A DNA stretch of 64,000 nt from Paracidovorax avenae ATCC 19860 (GCF_000176855.2 NC_015138.1:1054001-1118000); one strand, 5' to 3'. Numbered from the stretch's first letter, positions 27,685-37,280 are shown. A program made the numbers and translations. Notes: generated by a model from the letters alone, not told the origin.

Positions 27685-30078
27685 TCAGTTCCTGAACAGG
27701 TCCAGGATGCGGTTGCGCTCTTCCGCCGGGGGCGGTGCCTGCGGCGGCGCGCCCGGCACCGCGGCGGCGGGATGGTCTTCCATGCCCACGCTCGCCACGC
27801 CGGCATTGCGGGCGAATTCCTCGTAGAACCATTCGCCGCCGACGTTCACCACGCCCGGCGGCACCGTCGGTTCGGCCACGGGCACTCCCTTCAGTGCACG
27901 TTCCATGAAGCTGATCCAGACGGGCAGGCTCAGGCCGCCGCCGGTTTCCCGGCTGCCCAGGTTGCGCGGGGTGTCGTAGCCGATCCAGGTGACCGCCGCG
28001 ATGGTGGGCTGGAAGCCTGCGAACCACGCATCCATGGCATCGTTGGTCGTACCGGTCTTGCCGTAGATGTCGGGGCGCTTGAGCGTCGCCTGCGCGCGGG
28101 CGGCCGTGCCCGAACGCGTCACTTCCTGCAGCAGGCTATCCATCACGAATGCGTTGCGGGCCTCGATGGCGCGCGGGTTGTCGGTGGTCGCCGGCGGCTC
28201 GAAGTTGGACAGGATGCGGCCCTTGTGGTCGGTCACGCGGGTGATGAGGTAGGGGTTCACGCGGTAGCCGCCGTTGGCGAACACCGAGTAAGCGGACACC
28301 ATCTGCATGGGCGTCACGGAGCCGGCGCCCAGCGCCATCGTCAGGTAGGCGGGGTGCTTGTCTGCATCGAAACCGAAGCGCGTGATCCAGTCCTGCGCGG
28401 TCTTCGGGCCGACGGCCTGGAGGATGCGGATGGACACGACGTTCTTGGACTTGGCCAGCGCCGTGCGCAGCGTCATGGGGCCGTCGTACTTGCCGTCGTA
28501 GTTCTTCGGCTCCCAGGGCTGGCCGCCCGTGGTGCCGGCGCTGAAGAACAGCGGGGCGTCGTTCACCACCGTCGCGGGCGTGAAGCCCTTCTCGAGCGCG
28601 GCCGAGTAGATGAAGGGCTTGAAGCTGGAGCCCGGCTGGCGCCACGCCTGGGTGACGTGGTTGAACTTGTTCTTGTCGAAGTCGAAGCCGCCCACGAGTG
28701 CCTTGATCGCGCCGTTGCGGGGATCGACGGCGACGAAGGCGCCCTCCACCTCGGGCAGCTGCGTGATGTCCCAGGTCTTCTTCGGCGTCTGGATGATGCG
28801 GATCACCGCGCCGCGGCGGATGCGGATATTGGGAGGTGCCTTGTCACTGAGCCCCGACTGCGCGGGCTTGAGCCCGTCGCCGGTGATCTCGATGGGCTCG
28901 CCGTTGGCGCGCGCCGCCACGATCTTCTTCGGGGATGCCTCCAGCACCACGGCCGACAGCACGTCTCCGTTGTCCGGATGGCTCGCGAGCGTGTCGTCGA
29001 TGACGTCCTCGGCCTCCTGGGCATCTGTGGGCAGGGCGACGAATTTCTCCGGCCCGCGGTAATGCTGGCGGCGCTCGTAGTCCATGATGCCCTTGCGCAA
29101 TGCCTGGTACGCGGATTCCTGGTCGCCCGCCGTGAGGGTGGTATAGACATTCAGGCCGCGCGTATAGGCCTCGGCGCCATATTGCGCAAAGATGAGCTGG
29201 CGTGCCATCTCGGCCACGTATTCGGCATGGATGCGGGTGTTGTCCGGGCCGCCGGGACGGATCTTCAGGTCTTCCTGCTTGGCGGCCGCACCTTCCTCGG
29301 CCGTGATGAAGCCGTTCTCCACCATGCGGTCGATGATGTAGAGCTGGCGCACGCGGGCGCGCTTGGGATTGCTGATGGGGTTGTATGCGGACGGCGCCTT
29401 GGGCAGGCCCGCCAGCATCGCCGCCTCGGCAATGCTGATGGATTTCAACGGTTTTCCGAAATAGGCTTCGGATGCCGCGGCGAAACCGTATGCCCTGTTG
29501 CCCAGATAAATCTGGTTCATGTAAATCTCGAGAATCTGATTTTTGGTCAGCAGATGCTCGAGTTTGAATGTTAGTAATATTTCGTAAATTTTGCGTGTGA
29601 TTGTTTTCTCTGACGAGAGATAAACATTGCGCGCCACCTGCATGGTGATGGTGGAGGCGCCCTGGCTCTTCACGCGGCCCAGGTTGGCCAGGCCTGCGCG
29701 GACCATGCCCTTGTAGTCGACTCCGCCATGCTGGAAGAAGCGGGCGTCCTCGATGGCCAGCACCGCATTGGTCATGACTTTCGGGATGTCCTGGATGGGC
29801 GTGAGGTTGCGGCGCTCTTCGCCGAACTCACCGAGCAGCGCCCCTTCGGCGGAATAGACGCGCAAGGGCAGCTTGGGTCGGTAGTCGGCCAGGTCGGAGA
29901 TGTCCGGCAGGTTGGGGTAGGCCACCGCCAGCGCGACGGCGATCAGCAGGCCCAGGCCCAGTGCGCCCGCGGCCGCGATCCCGAAGAGCCAGGCCAGGCT
30001 CCTGAGCAGCCAGCGGAGCCACGTGGGACGGGCGGAAGCGCTCTCGCGAGCGGTCTTGTCGTTCGGGGGAGGCGGCAT
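27685..30078 (-). CDS. mrcA: Penicillin-binding protein 1A (bifunctional transglycosylase/transpeptidase)
   Basis: A 797-residue class A PBP that polymerises and cross-links peptidoglycan. After a membrane anchor near residues 25-50, the glycosyltransferase domain has E110 in AIEDARFFQHGG, and GASTITMQVARN. The transpeptidase has S484 in GSSFKPF, the S-x-N motif, and GKTGTTND. An OB-like insertion lies between, and a Pro-rich tail ends the protein. ATG 30078 was chosen; the ORF could start at TTG 30093. Residues about 154-186 are encoded by anomalous AT-rich codons (separate finding). Divergent from pilM, a common arrangement in proteobacteria. Confidence 0.96.
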   Translation of the reverse strand: MPPPPNDKTARESASARPTWLRWLLRSLAWLFGIAAAGALGLGLLIAVALAVAYPNLPDISDLADYRPKLPLRVYSAEGALLGEFGEERRNLTPIQDIPKVMTNAVLAIEDARFFQHGGVDYKGMVRAGLANLGRVKSQGASTITMQVARNVYLSSEKTITRKIYEILLTFKLEHLLTKNQILEIYMNQIYLGNRAYGFAAASEAYFGKPLKSISIAEAAMLAGLPKAPSAYNPISNPKRARVRQLYIIDRMVENGFITAEEGAAAKQEDLKIRPGGPDNTRIHAEYVAEMARQLIFAQYGAEAYTRGLNVYTTLTAGDQESAYQALRKGIMDYERRQHYRGPEKFVALPTDAQEAEDVIDDTLASHPDNGDVLSAVVLEASPKKIVAARANGEPIEITGDGLKPAQSGLSDKAPPNIRIRRGAVIRIIQTPKKTWDITQLPEVEGAFVAVDPRNGAIKALVGGFDFDKNKFNHVTQAWRQPGSSFKPFIYSAALEKGFTPATVVNDAPLFFSAGTTGGQPWEPKNYDGKYDGPMTLRTALAKSKNVVSIRILQAVGPKTAQDWITRFGFDADKHPAYLTMALGAGSVTPMQMVSAYSVFANGGYRVNPYLITRVTDHKGRILSNFEPPATTDNPRAIEARNAFVMDSLLQEVTRSGTAARAQATLKRPDIYGKTGTTNDAMDAWFAGFQPTIAAVTWIGYDTPRNLGSRETGGGLSLPVWISFMERALKGVPVAEPTVPPGVVNVGGEWFYEEFARNAGVASVGMEDHPAAAVPGAPPQAPPPAEERNRILDLFRN
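29510..29635 (-). other. AT-rich, rare-codon patch inside mrcA
   Basis: Around 29521-29620 the DNA falls to roughly 40 percent GC while staying in frame. It encodes the helix KIYEILLTFKLEHLLTKNQ. Consecutive codons GAA ATA TTA CTA ACA are all avoided elsewhere in this window. Either a codon-use relic of recombination or an overlapping nucleotide-level signal could explain it. Confidence 0.75.
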
Positions 30079-30104
30079 ATCTGTCCAGTGCAAATCAACC
30101 GGGC

Positions 30105-30131
30105 ATTATAAAAAATCGGGCGTTGCATCAA
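30105..30131 (-). promoter_or_regulatory. Probable sigma-70 promoter of mrcA
   Basis: On the minus strand, TTGATG (30131-30126) and a perfect -10 TATAAT (30110-30105) are separated by 15 bases. This would start transcription about 20 bases before the ATG at 30078. Confidence 0.65.
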
Positions 30132-30267
30132 CTTTTTTTCAGGGCGGGCCGCCCCTGCCGCGGCCGACGTGGCGGTGCTTGCGGCCACGTGCATTTAACG
30201 CACTGCAACAGGCCGAAAACCGTCTGCTTTTGACAACGTAACGGCGGCTTCGGCGGCGGGAAACGCT

Positions 30268-30296
30268 TTGCCGCCCCGCAACCTTACTGCTAGCAT
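30268..30296 (+). promoter_or_regulatory. Candidate promoter of the pil operon
   Basis: TTGCCG (30268-30273), a 17-base spacer, and an extended -10 TGCTAGCAT (TAGCAT at 30291-30296), about 55 bases before the pilM start. Confidence 0.45.
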
Positions 30297-30352
30297 TCAT
30301 GTGAAGTGTTAAGTTTTGTTGCGTCAATAAGGCGAGTTACAGGGGGCCAATC

Positions 30353-31432
30353 TTGATCTCTTTGGGATCTTTGTTCAGTCGCCAGGCTGCGCCGCTGCTG
30401 GGCATCGACATCAGCTCCTCCAGCGTCAAGCTGGTGGAGCTCGGGCGCGACAAGGCAGGGGGGCTGGTACTGGAACGTTGTGCGATCGAGCCCCTGGAGC
30501 GGGGCTGGATCAGCGACGGCAACATCGAAAAATTCGACGAAGTCGCCGAGGCCCTGCGCCGCCTGGTGAAGAAGAGCGGCACGCGCACGCGCAACGTGGC
30601 GCTCGCGCTGCCGCCTTCGGCCGTCATCACCAAGCGCATCACCCTGCCGGGCGGCATGACGGAGCAGGAGCTCGAGGTCCAGGTCGAGTCCGAAGCCAAC
30701 CAGTACATCCCGTTCTCCCTCGACGAGGTGAGCCTCGATTTCTGCGTCATCGGCCCCAACAAGAACGCGCCGGGCGACGTGGACGTGCTGATCGCAGCCT
30801 CGCGGCGCGAGAAGGTGCAGGACCGGCAGGGGCTGGCCGAGGCCGCCGGGCTGAAGCCGGTCATCGTCGATATCGAATCCCACGCGTCCCGGCTTGCCGC
30901 GGGACGGCTCATCGAGGCCCTGCCACAGCAGGGCAAGGACGCGCTCGTGGCGCTGTTCGAGGTGGGCGCGCTCACGACGAGCATGCAGGTCATACGCAAT
31001 GAAGAGGTCCTCTACGACAGGGACCAGGCCTTCGGCGGCGCGCAGCTGACCCAGCTCATCGTGCGGCAATACGGTTTTTCCGCCGAGGAAGCGGAGAGCA
31101 AGAAACGCAGCGGCGACCTGCCGGAGGACTATGCCTCGGCCGTCCTCCGCCCGTTCGTGGAAAGCATGGCTCAGGAAATCGGCCGTGCATTGCAGTTCTT
31201 CTTCACGAGTACGCCCTACAACCGGGTGGATCACATCATGCTGGCCGGCGGCTCCGCGCCTTTGCCCGGCCTGACGGAAGCCGTCACGCAGCACTCGGGC
31301 TGCGCCTGCACTGCCATCAATCCCTTTGAGGGCATGGAGATCGGAAGTTCCGTCCGTCTCAAGAAGATGGTGCGCGAGGCGCCTTCCTACCTGACTTCGT
31401 GCGGGCTCGCCATGCGGAGGTTCCTCCAGTGA
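30353..31432 (+). CDS. pilM: Type IV pilus inner-membrane platform protein PilM
   Basis: A 359-residue actin-like ATPase fold on the cytoplasmic face of the pilus alignment complex. Nucleotide-binding features include LLGIDISSSSVKLVEL, IVDIESHASRLA and IMLAGGSAPLPG. The start is TTG, preceded by AGGGGG at 30341; no ATG or GTG lies nearby in frame, and the product begins MISLGSLF as PilM proteins do. First gene of pilMNOPQ; its stop overlaps the pilN GTG. Divergent from mrcA. Confidence 0.93.
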   Translation: MISLGSLFSRQAAPLLGIDISSSSVKLVELGRDKAGGLVLERCAIEPLERGWISDGNIEKFDEVAEALRRLVKKSGTRTRNVALALPPSAVITKRITLPGGMTEQELEVQVESEANQYIPFSLDEVSLDFCVIGPNKNAPGDVDVLIAASRREKVQDRQGLAEAAGLKPVIVDIESHASRLAAGRLIEALPQQGKDALVALFEVGALTTSMQVIRNEEVLYDRDQAFGGAQLTQLIVRQYGFSAEEAESKKRSGDLPEDYASAVLRPFVESMAQEIGRALQFFFTSTPYNRVDHIMLAGGSAPLPGLTEAVTQHSGCACTAINPFEGMEIGSSVRLKKMVREAPSYLTSCGLAMRRFLQ

Positions 31433-32043
31433 TTCTCATCAACCTGCTGCCCCACCGCGAGGCAGCCCGGAAGCGCCGCAAGGAAGCCTTCCAGGTGGCG
31501 ATGTTCGCGTCGTTCCTGGCAGGCCTCGCGATTGCCGCCATCGTCTATTGGTGGTTCCAGATGATGATCGGCGAGCAGCAGGGGCGCAATGCCTTCCTGC
31601 AGTCCGAGATCCAGGTCCTCGAGGGGCAGATCAAGGAAATCGCCACCATCGAGGAGGAAATCGCCGCCCTGCGCGCGCGCCAGAAGGCGGTGGAGGATCT
31701 CCAGTCCGACCGCAACCTGCCCGTCCACCTGCTCTCGGAGCTGGTGCGGCAACTGCCTGACGGTGTCTACATCACGAGCCTGAAGCAGGCGGACCAGGTC
31801 ATCACCATGCAGGGCATGGCGCAATCGAACGAGCGGGTCTCGGAAATGCTGCGCAACCTGGCGGACAACACGCCGTGGTTCTCCAAGCCCGAGCTGGTGG
31901 AGATCGTGGCGGCGAACGTGGCGCTGAGCCCCCGGGACCAGCGCCGGGTGGCTTCGTTCAACGTGCGTTTCCGGCTCATGCGGACCAGCGAGGCGCAGAA
32001 GGCCATGGATGGCGCGAGCGCGCCGCGCGCGGCGGGGGGATGA
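31429..32043 (+). CDS. pilN: Type IV pilus assembly protein PilN
   Basis: A 204-residue bitopic inner-membrane protein that binds PilM through its short cytoplasmic N-terminus. INLLPHRE at residues 3-10 is the canonical PilM-contact motif. A membrane helix follows (MFASFLAGLAIAAIVYWWF), then a coiled coil and a ferredoxin-like periplasmic domain. GTG 31429 was chosen: GGAGG lies at 31416-31420 and it places INLLPHRE at the very N-terminus. The tracked upstream ATG would add ten residues inside pilM. Confidence 0.94.
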   Translation: MILINLLPHREAARKRRKEAFQVAMFASFLAGLAIAAIVYWWFQMMIGEQQGRNAFLQSEIQVLEGQIKEIATIEEEIAALRARQKAVEDLQSDRNLPVHLLSELVRQLPDGVYITSLKQADQVITMQGMAQSNERVSEMLRNLADNTPWFSKPELVEIVAANVALSPRDQRRVASFNVRFRLMRTSEAQKAMDGASAPRAAGG

Positions 32044-32726
32044 GGATGGCGACAAGAAAAAAGGCATCGGTGGATTTCGGCGCGCTGCAGGACAGCCTGC
32101 AGCGGCAATTCAGGAACCTGGATCCGAAAGACCCCTCCCTCTGGCCGCCCCTGCCCCGGCTGCTGCTGTGCGTCTTCATCGCCGTGGCCGTGGCTGCGTT
32201 CCTGTGGTTCTTCAAGATCAACGAATACCAGGACGAGCTCGAAGCCGAGCGTGCGAAGGAGGTCAGCCTGCGGGAGGACTACCAGCGCAAGCTCGTCAAG
32301 GCGGTGAGCCTGGATGCCCTGAAGAAACAGCGCGAGCAGGTGCAGCAGTACGTGATCCAGCTGGAGAAGCAACTGCCCAGCAAGGCCGAGATGGCCGCGC
32401 TGCTGTCGGACATCAACCAGGCCGGCCTGGGACGGAGCCTGCAGTTCGAACTGTTCCGGCCGGGGCAGGTGGTGGTGCGCGACTATTACGCGGAGCTGCC
32501 CATCGCCATCCGGGTCACGGGCAGGTACCACGACATCGGCGCCTTCGCGGCGGACATCGCCAATCTTTCCCGCATCGTCACGCTGAACAACATTTCGCTG
32601 TCGCCCGCGACAGCGAAGGACGCGCCGGCCGGCACGCTGTCCATGGAGGCCACGGCGCGCACGTTCCGCTACCTGGACCCTGACGAGATCCAGGCCCAGC
32701 GCAAGGCTGCCGGAGGAAAGAAATGA
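32040..32726 (+). CDS. pilO: Type IV pilus assembly protein PilO
   Basis: A 228-residue bitopic inner-membrane protein that dimerises with PilN. The single membrane helix is LPRLLLCVFIAVAVAAFLWF near residues 37-58, followed by a coiled coil (QDELEAERAKEVSLREDYQ) and the PilO ferredoxin-like domain (ARTFRYLDPDE near the end). It overlaps pilN (ATGA); a second ATG lies at 32046. The coupling and order are those of the standard alignment complex. Confidence 0.94.
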   Translation: MRMATRKKASVDFGALQDSLQRQFRNLDPKDPSLWPPLPRLLLCVFIAVAVAAFLWFFKINEYQDELEAERAKEVSLREDYQRKLVKAVSLDALKKQREQVQQYVIQLEKQLPSKAEMAALLSDINQAGLGRSLQFELFRPGQVVVRDYYAELPIAIRVTGRYHDIGAFAADIANLSRIVTLNNISLSPATAKDAPAGTLSMEATARTFRYLDPDEIQAQRKAAGGKK

Positions 32727-33268
32727 AGCGGCATCTTCCGTATGCGCTGGCCGCGTTCGCGGTGGCGGCGTTGCAGGGCTGCGGCTCCTCCAACGAGGAC
32801 GAACTGCGCGAGTGGATGGCGCAACTGCGCGCCACGACCCGCCCGCACGTCACGCCCCTGAGCGAGCCCAAGCGGTTCCAGCCCGAGAACTACGTCGTCG
32901 ATGGAGCCGCCGATCCGTTCAACCAGGCCAAGCTGACGCAGGCATTGCGCCGGGATTCCGCGCAGGTGGCCTCCAACGCGACGCTGATAGCGCCCGAGAT
33001 GGCCCGCCGCAAGGAGCCTCTGGAGGCCTATCCGCTGGATGCCATGGCCATGGTCGGAAGCCTGAACAAGAACGGTGTTCCCACGGCCCTCCTGAAGGTG
33101 GACAACCTGATCTACCAGGTGCGCGTGGGCAATTACCTGGGGCAGAACTACGGAAAGATCACCCGGATCACCGAGACGGCGATTCAGCTGCGTGAAATAG
33201 TCCAGGACGCCACGGGCGACTGGATAGAGCGTCCTGCGACGCTGGATCTCCAAGAGGGGAAGAAATGA
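32723..33268 (+). CDS. pilP: Type IV pilus lipoprotein PilP
   Basis: A 181-residue inner-membrane lipoprotein linking PilN/PilO to the secretin PilQ. The lipobox is LQG-C20. A disordered linker precedes the HR-type beta domain (LDAMAMVGSLNKNGVPTALL, YQVRVGNYLGQNYGKI). It overlaps pilO and pilQ by four bases each. Confidence 0.94.
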   Translation: MKRHLPYALAAFAVAALQGCGSSNEDELREWMAQLRATTRPHVTPLSEPKRFQPENYVVDGAADPFNQAKLTQALRRDSAQVASNATLIAPEMARRKEPLEAYPLDAMAMVGSLNKNGVPTALLKVDNLIYQVRVGNYLGQNYGKITRITETAIQLREIVQDATGDWIERPATLDLQEGKK

Positions 33269-35412
33269 TTCGAACGAAATGGTTTGGTTTTCGCTGCCGG
33301 GCGGCCTTGCTGGCTGCCGCAGCCACGTTCTGCAGCACCTGGGCCCATGCGCAGGCTGCGATCGAGTCGGTCAAGGGCGTGATGCAGGGTGGCACGGAAA
33401 TGGTCCGCATCGAGCTGTCGCAGCCGCTCGGCGCCGTGCCTTCGGGCTTCGCGATCCAGGCGCCCGCCCGCATCGCGCTGGACTTCCCCAACACCACCAA
33501 CGGTACGGGCAAGTCGCTGGTCGAGGTGAACCAGGGCAACCTGAAGTCGGTGAACATCGTCCAGGCAGGCGACCGTTCGCGGGTGGTCCTCAACCTGAAG
33601 CAACCGACGTCCTACAAGGCGGAAGTGCAGGGTTCCGCCCTCATGGTGTCGCTGGAGCCGGTGTCCGGCGGGGCCGTGGCCAGTGCGGCCGCTCCTGCGG
33701 TGTTCGCCGAGAACCGCAACACCGACGTGCTCCCGCTGCGCGACGTGGACTTCCGCCGCGGCACCGATGGCGCCGGCCGGGTCATCGTCGGCCTGGCCAA
33801 CAACCAGGTGGGCGTGGACCTGCGCAAGCAAGGCAACAACCTGGTGGTGGAATTCCTCAAGTCCTCGCTGCCCGAGGGGCTGCGCAGGCGCCTGGACGTC
33901 ACGGACTTCGGCACGCCCGTGCGCACCGTGACCACCACCGCCCAGGGCGAGCGCGTGCGCATGACGATCGAGCCCATCGGGGAATGGGAGCACAGCGCCT
34001 ACCAGAGCGACAACCAGTTCGTGGTCGAGGTCCGGCAGAAGAAGGTCGACCTGAACAAGCTGAGCCAGGGCCCGGGGTTCAGCGGCGAGAAGCTGTCGCT
34101 CAACTTCCAGAACATCGAAGTGCGCTCGCTGCTGCAGGTGATCGCGGACTTCACCAATTTCAACATCGTCACGTCCGACACGGTGACCGGCGCCCTCACG
34201 CTCCGGCTCAAGGATGTCCCGTGGGACCAGGCGCTGCAGATCATCATGGATGCCAAGGGCCTGGGCATGCGCAAGTCCGGCACCGTGCTGTGGATCGCCC
34301 CGAAGGACGAGATCGACGCCCGCACGAAGAAGGACTATGAGGCGGCGCTGGCCATCCAGAAGCTCGAACCGCTGCGCACGCAGGCCTTCCAGCTCAACTA
34401 CGCCAAGGCGGCCGACATGGTGGCCCAACTGGCAAACAACAGCACCGGCAGCACCGGCACGTCCACGCGCTTCCTGTCCGAGCGCGGCAGCGCGATCGCC
34501 GAACCCCGCACCAACCAGCTCTTCGTCACCGATACGCCAGCCAAGCTGGAAGAGGTGCGCCAGTTGCTCAGCACGCTGGACGTGGCCGTGCGCCAGGTGA
34601 TGATCGAGGCGCGCATCGTCGAGGCGCGCGACACCTTCGGCCGTTCCCTGGGCGTGCGCCTGGGCGGCGCCGACCTGCGGGCCAACCGCGGGGGAGACGG
34701 CGGCTACAGCGTGGGCGGCAACAACCGCCTCGCGATCGGCACCAGCTACAACAACGCCGTCGCATCGAGCGGCGGAGGCGGAACGGTGGCGACGGGTTCG
34801 GATGCCGCCGGTTCCACCTTCGTGAACCTGCCGGCCGCGCTCTCCTCGGGTGCCAGTTTCGGCAACTTCGCACTGACACTCTTCAACTCCGCCGCGAACC
34901 GCTTCCTGACCCTGGAGCTGTCCGCCATGGAAGCCGACGGCCAGGGCAAGGTGGTGTCGAGCCCGCGCCTCATCACGGCGGACCAGACCAAGGCCCTCAT
35001 CGAGCAGGGTACCGAATACCCGTACTCGGTGACGGCACCCAACGGCGCGACCACCATCGCCTTCAAGAAGGCGGTGCTGAAGCTGGAGGTCACGCCCCAG
35101 ATCACGCCCGAGGGCAACATCATCCTCGACCTGGATGTGAACAAGGACAGCAAGGGAGAGACGACCACGCAGGGCGTCGCCATCGACACGAACCACGTCA
35201 AGACGCAGGTTCTGGTCGAGAACGGCGGGACCGTGGTGATCGGCGGGATCTTCCGGTTGGAGGAAACCAACCAGGAAAACAAGATCCCCCTGCTGGGAGA
35301 CGTGCCGGTCGTCGGCAACCTCTTCAAAAACAGGACCCGTGAGTCCACCAAGCGCGAGATGCTGGTGTTCATCACGCCGAAGGTGATTTCGGACAAAGGT
35401 CCGGTCCGTTAA
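33265..35412 (+). CDS. pilQ: Type IV pilus secretin PilQ
   Basis: A 715-residue outer-membrane secretin through which the pilus exits. A signal peptide ends near WAHAQA (residue 30). AMIN domains follow (IESVKGVMQGGTEMVRIELS and a second near 160-250). Next is the secretin N-domain region beginning KLSLNFQNIEVRSLLQVIAD, then the C-terminal secretin domain with VVSSPRLITADQTKALIEQG and LLGDVPVVGNLFKN. No terminator follows; the next gene starts 20 bases later. Confidence 0.96.
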   Translation: MIRTKWFGFRCRAALLAAAATFCSTWAHAQAAIESVKGVMQGGTEMVRIELSQPLGAVPSGFAIQAPARIALDFPNTTNGTGKSLVEVNQGNLKSVNIVQAGDRSRVVLNLKQPTSYKAEVQGSALMVSLEPVSGGAVASAAAPAVFAENRNTDVLPLRDVDFRRGTDGAGRVIVGLANNQVGVDLRKQGNNLVVEFLKSSLPEGLRRRLDVTDFGTPVRTVTTTAQGERVRMTIEPIGEWEHSAYQSDNQFVVEVRQKKVDLNKLSQGPGFSGEKLSLNFQNIEVRSLLQVIADFTNFNIVTSDTVTGALTLRLKDVPWDQALQIIMDAKGLGMRKSGTVLWIAPKDEIDARTKKDYEAALAIQKLEPLRTQAFQLNYAKAADMVAQLANNSTGSTGTSTRFLSERGSAIAEPRTNQLFVTDTPAKLEEVRQLLSTLDVAVRQVMIEARIVEARDTFGRSLGVRLGGADLRANRGGDGGYSVGGNNRLAIGTSYNNAVASSGGGGTVATGSDAAGSTFVNLPAALSSGASFGNFALTLFNSAANRFLTLELSAMEADGQGKVVSSPRLITADQTKALIEQGTEYPYSVTAPNGATTIAFKKAVLKLEVTPQITPEGNIILDLDVNKDSKGETTTQGVAIDTNHVKTQVLVENGGTVVIGGIFRLEETNQENKIPLLGDVPVVGNLFKNRTRESTKREMLVFITPKVISDKGPVR

Positions 35413-35432
35413 AAGCAAACGAAGGTGAACGA

Positions 35433-37280
35433 ATGAAAGCATTGATGAGAGCCATCGCGGTAACGCTGGCTGCCACGCTCGCAGCGTGTGGAGGAGGTGG
35501 TGGGAGCGGCGGCAGCAGCGGTAGCGGCGGCGGAAGCGGCGGTACCACGACGCCGACCGTGGCATCCATCGAGGTCCTGACCTCGGCGACGACGCTGGCA
35601 TCCGCCGACACCACGGGCGTGACGGTCACGGCCGTGCTGAAGGACGCCTCCAACAACGCCATCGCGTCCAAGCCGGTGACCTTCAGCGCGAGCAGCGGCA
35701 CGCTGGCCAGCGTGGCGGCTGCCACCGGCACGGATGGCCGCGCCACGGCCATCCTCACCGCCGGCACGGACCGTTCCAACCGCGACATCGTGGTGACGGT
35801 GGCATCGGGCTCCATCACCCAGAAGGCCACCATCCCGGTCTCGGGCACCACGCTGACGGCTTCGGGCGCGACGTCCATGCTGACGGGCGCGACGACCAAC
35901 TTCGCCGTGTCGCTGCGCGACAGCGGCGGGGCCGCCCTTGCCGGCGTCGCGGTGACCGCATCGTCGTCGCTGGGCAATGCCGTCACCGCCAGCAGCGCCA
36001 CCACGGACGCGAACGGCTCGCTGACCCTGGCCTATGCGGCCACCCGCAGCGGCACGGACACGCTGACCATCCAGGGCGCAGGCGCCTCGCAGGCGCTCAC
36101 CATCAGCGTCAGCAGCGTGAATTTCGCCTTCACGGCCCCTGCCGCCAACACGGAAGTGGAGATCAACAGCACGAGCACGGTCACGGTGCGCTACCTGTCG
36201 GGCAATGCCGGCGTGGCGGGCAAGACCGTGTCGTTCGGCACGACGCGCGGCACCGTGACGCCCACCCAGGCGGTCACCGATGCCACGGGCTCGGCCACGG
36301 TGCAGGTGACGTCTCCGTCGGTGGGTGTCGCCACGGTGAGTGCGCGCGTGGATGACAACGCCATCACGACCCTGCCGCTGAACTTCGTGGCTTCCACGCC
36401 GGCGACGCTGGTGCTGCAGACCTCTTCGGCAGCCCTGGCGCCCAACCCGGCCGGCAGCAGCACCAGCCAGGTGCAGCTGCGCGCCACCGTGCGCGATGCC
36501 GCAGGCAATGCCGTCAAGGGCAAGACCGTGTTCTTCACCGTGGTGCAGGACCTGAGCGGCGGTGCCATCAAGACGGGTACGGCGGTGACGGATGCCAACG
36601 GCCTGGCGACCGATGTGTTCGTGGCCGGTGCCACCTCGACCGCTGCCAACGGCGTGCAGATCCGCGCCAACGTGGCCAACACCAACATCAGTGCCGTGTC
36701 GTCCCTGACGGTGAGCAGCCAGGCGCTCTTCATCTCCATCGCGGCCAACAACCAGATCGAGAAGCTGACGACCACTTACCGCAATACGTTCTCCGTGCAG
36801 GTCACGGATGCCACCGGTGCGCCGGTGGCCAACCAGAATGTGGCGCTGTCGTACTGGGCACCGCTGTACGGCAAGGGCATTCTGCTCTTCGACAAGACCA
36901 ACAGTGTCTGGACCTACAGGGACAATCCCCCGGCCTTCTGCTTCAATGAAGACGCCAACCGCAACGGCATTCTCGATCCGGGCGAGGACCGGGATGGCAA
37001 TGGCCGCCTGAGCCCGGGGCTGCCGGCTGCCATCGCACCGGCCTCCGTGACCACGGATGCCACCGGCAGCGCCACGTTCACGCTGACTTTTGGGCAGCAA
37101 TATGCCAATTGGCTGCAGATCGAGCTGGCTGCCAGGGCCATCGTCGCGGGTACGGAATCCAGCACGTTCTTCAGCTTCTTCACAGGGGCGCCGTCTTCGG
37201 ACATGACGAACGCGCAGGTGCCTCCCGCCTCGCAGGTCAGTCCCTTCGGCAGCATCAACAATTGCACGGACCCCAACTGA
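35433..37280 (+). CDS. Ig-like repeat lipoprotein inserted between pilQ and aroK
   Basis: A 615-residue surface-type lipoprotein with lipobox TLAA-C19 and a low-complexity Gly/Ser linker (residues 20-37). At least four bacterial Ig-like (Big_1, invasin/intimin type) repeats follow, each showing the TDANG or TDATG turn before a final strand. Near residues 505-525, DANRNGILDPGEDRDGNG looks like a calcium-binding dockerin/EF-type loop. AAGGTG lies upstream, and the 20-base gap from pilQ implies cotranscription. The stop lies inside the aroK start region. Adhesion or interaction with pili is plausible but unproven. Not a usual member of this operon. Confidence 0.85.
   Translation: MKALMRAIAVTLAATLAACGGGGGSGGSSGSGGGSGGTTTPTVASIEVLTSATTLASADTTGVTVTAVLKDASNNAIASKPVTFSASSGTLASVAAATGTDGRATAILTAGTDRSNRDIVVTVASGSITQKATIPVSGTTLTASGATSMLTGATTNFAVSLRDSGGAALAGVAVTASSSLGNAVTASSATTDANGSLTLAYAATRSGTDTLTIQGAGASQALTISVSSVNFAFTAPAANTEVEINSTSTVTVRYLSGNAGVAGKTVSFGTTRGTVTPTQAVTDATGSATVQVTSPSVGVATVSARVDDNAITTLPLNFVASTPATLVLQTSSAALAPNPAGSSTSQVQLRATVRDAAGNAVKGKTVFFTVVQDLSGGAIKTGTAVTDANGLATDVFVAGATSTAANGVQIRANVANTNISAVSSLTVSSQALFISIAANNQIEKLTTTYRNTFSVQVTDATGAPVANQNVALSYWAPLYGKGILLFDKTNSVWTYRDNPPAFCFNEDANRNGILDPGEDRDGNGRLSPGLPAAIAPASVTTDATGSATFTLTFGQQYANWLQIELAARAIVAGTESSTFFSFFTGAPSSDMTNAQVPPASQVSPFGSINNCTDPN

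Noticed and set aside
30121..30150. Hairpin CAGGGCGG...GCCCCTG with a T-run near the pil-mrcA gap, as a terminator
   Set aside because: The T-run precedes the stem on the plus strand and becomes an A-run after it on the minus strand, so it cannot act as an intrinsic terminator either way.
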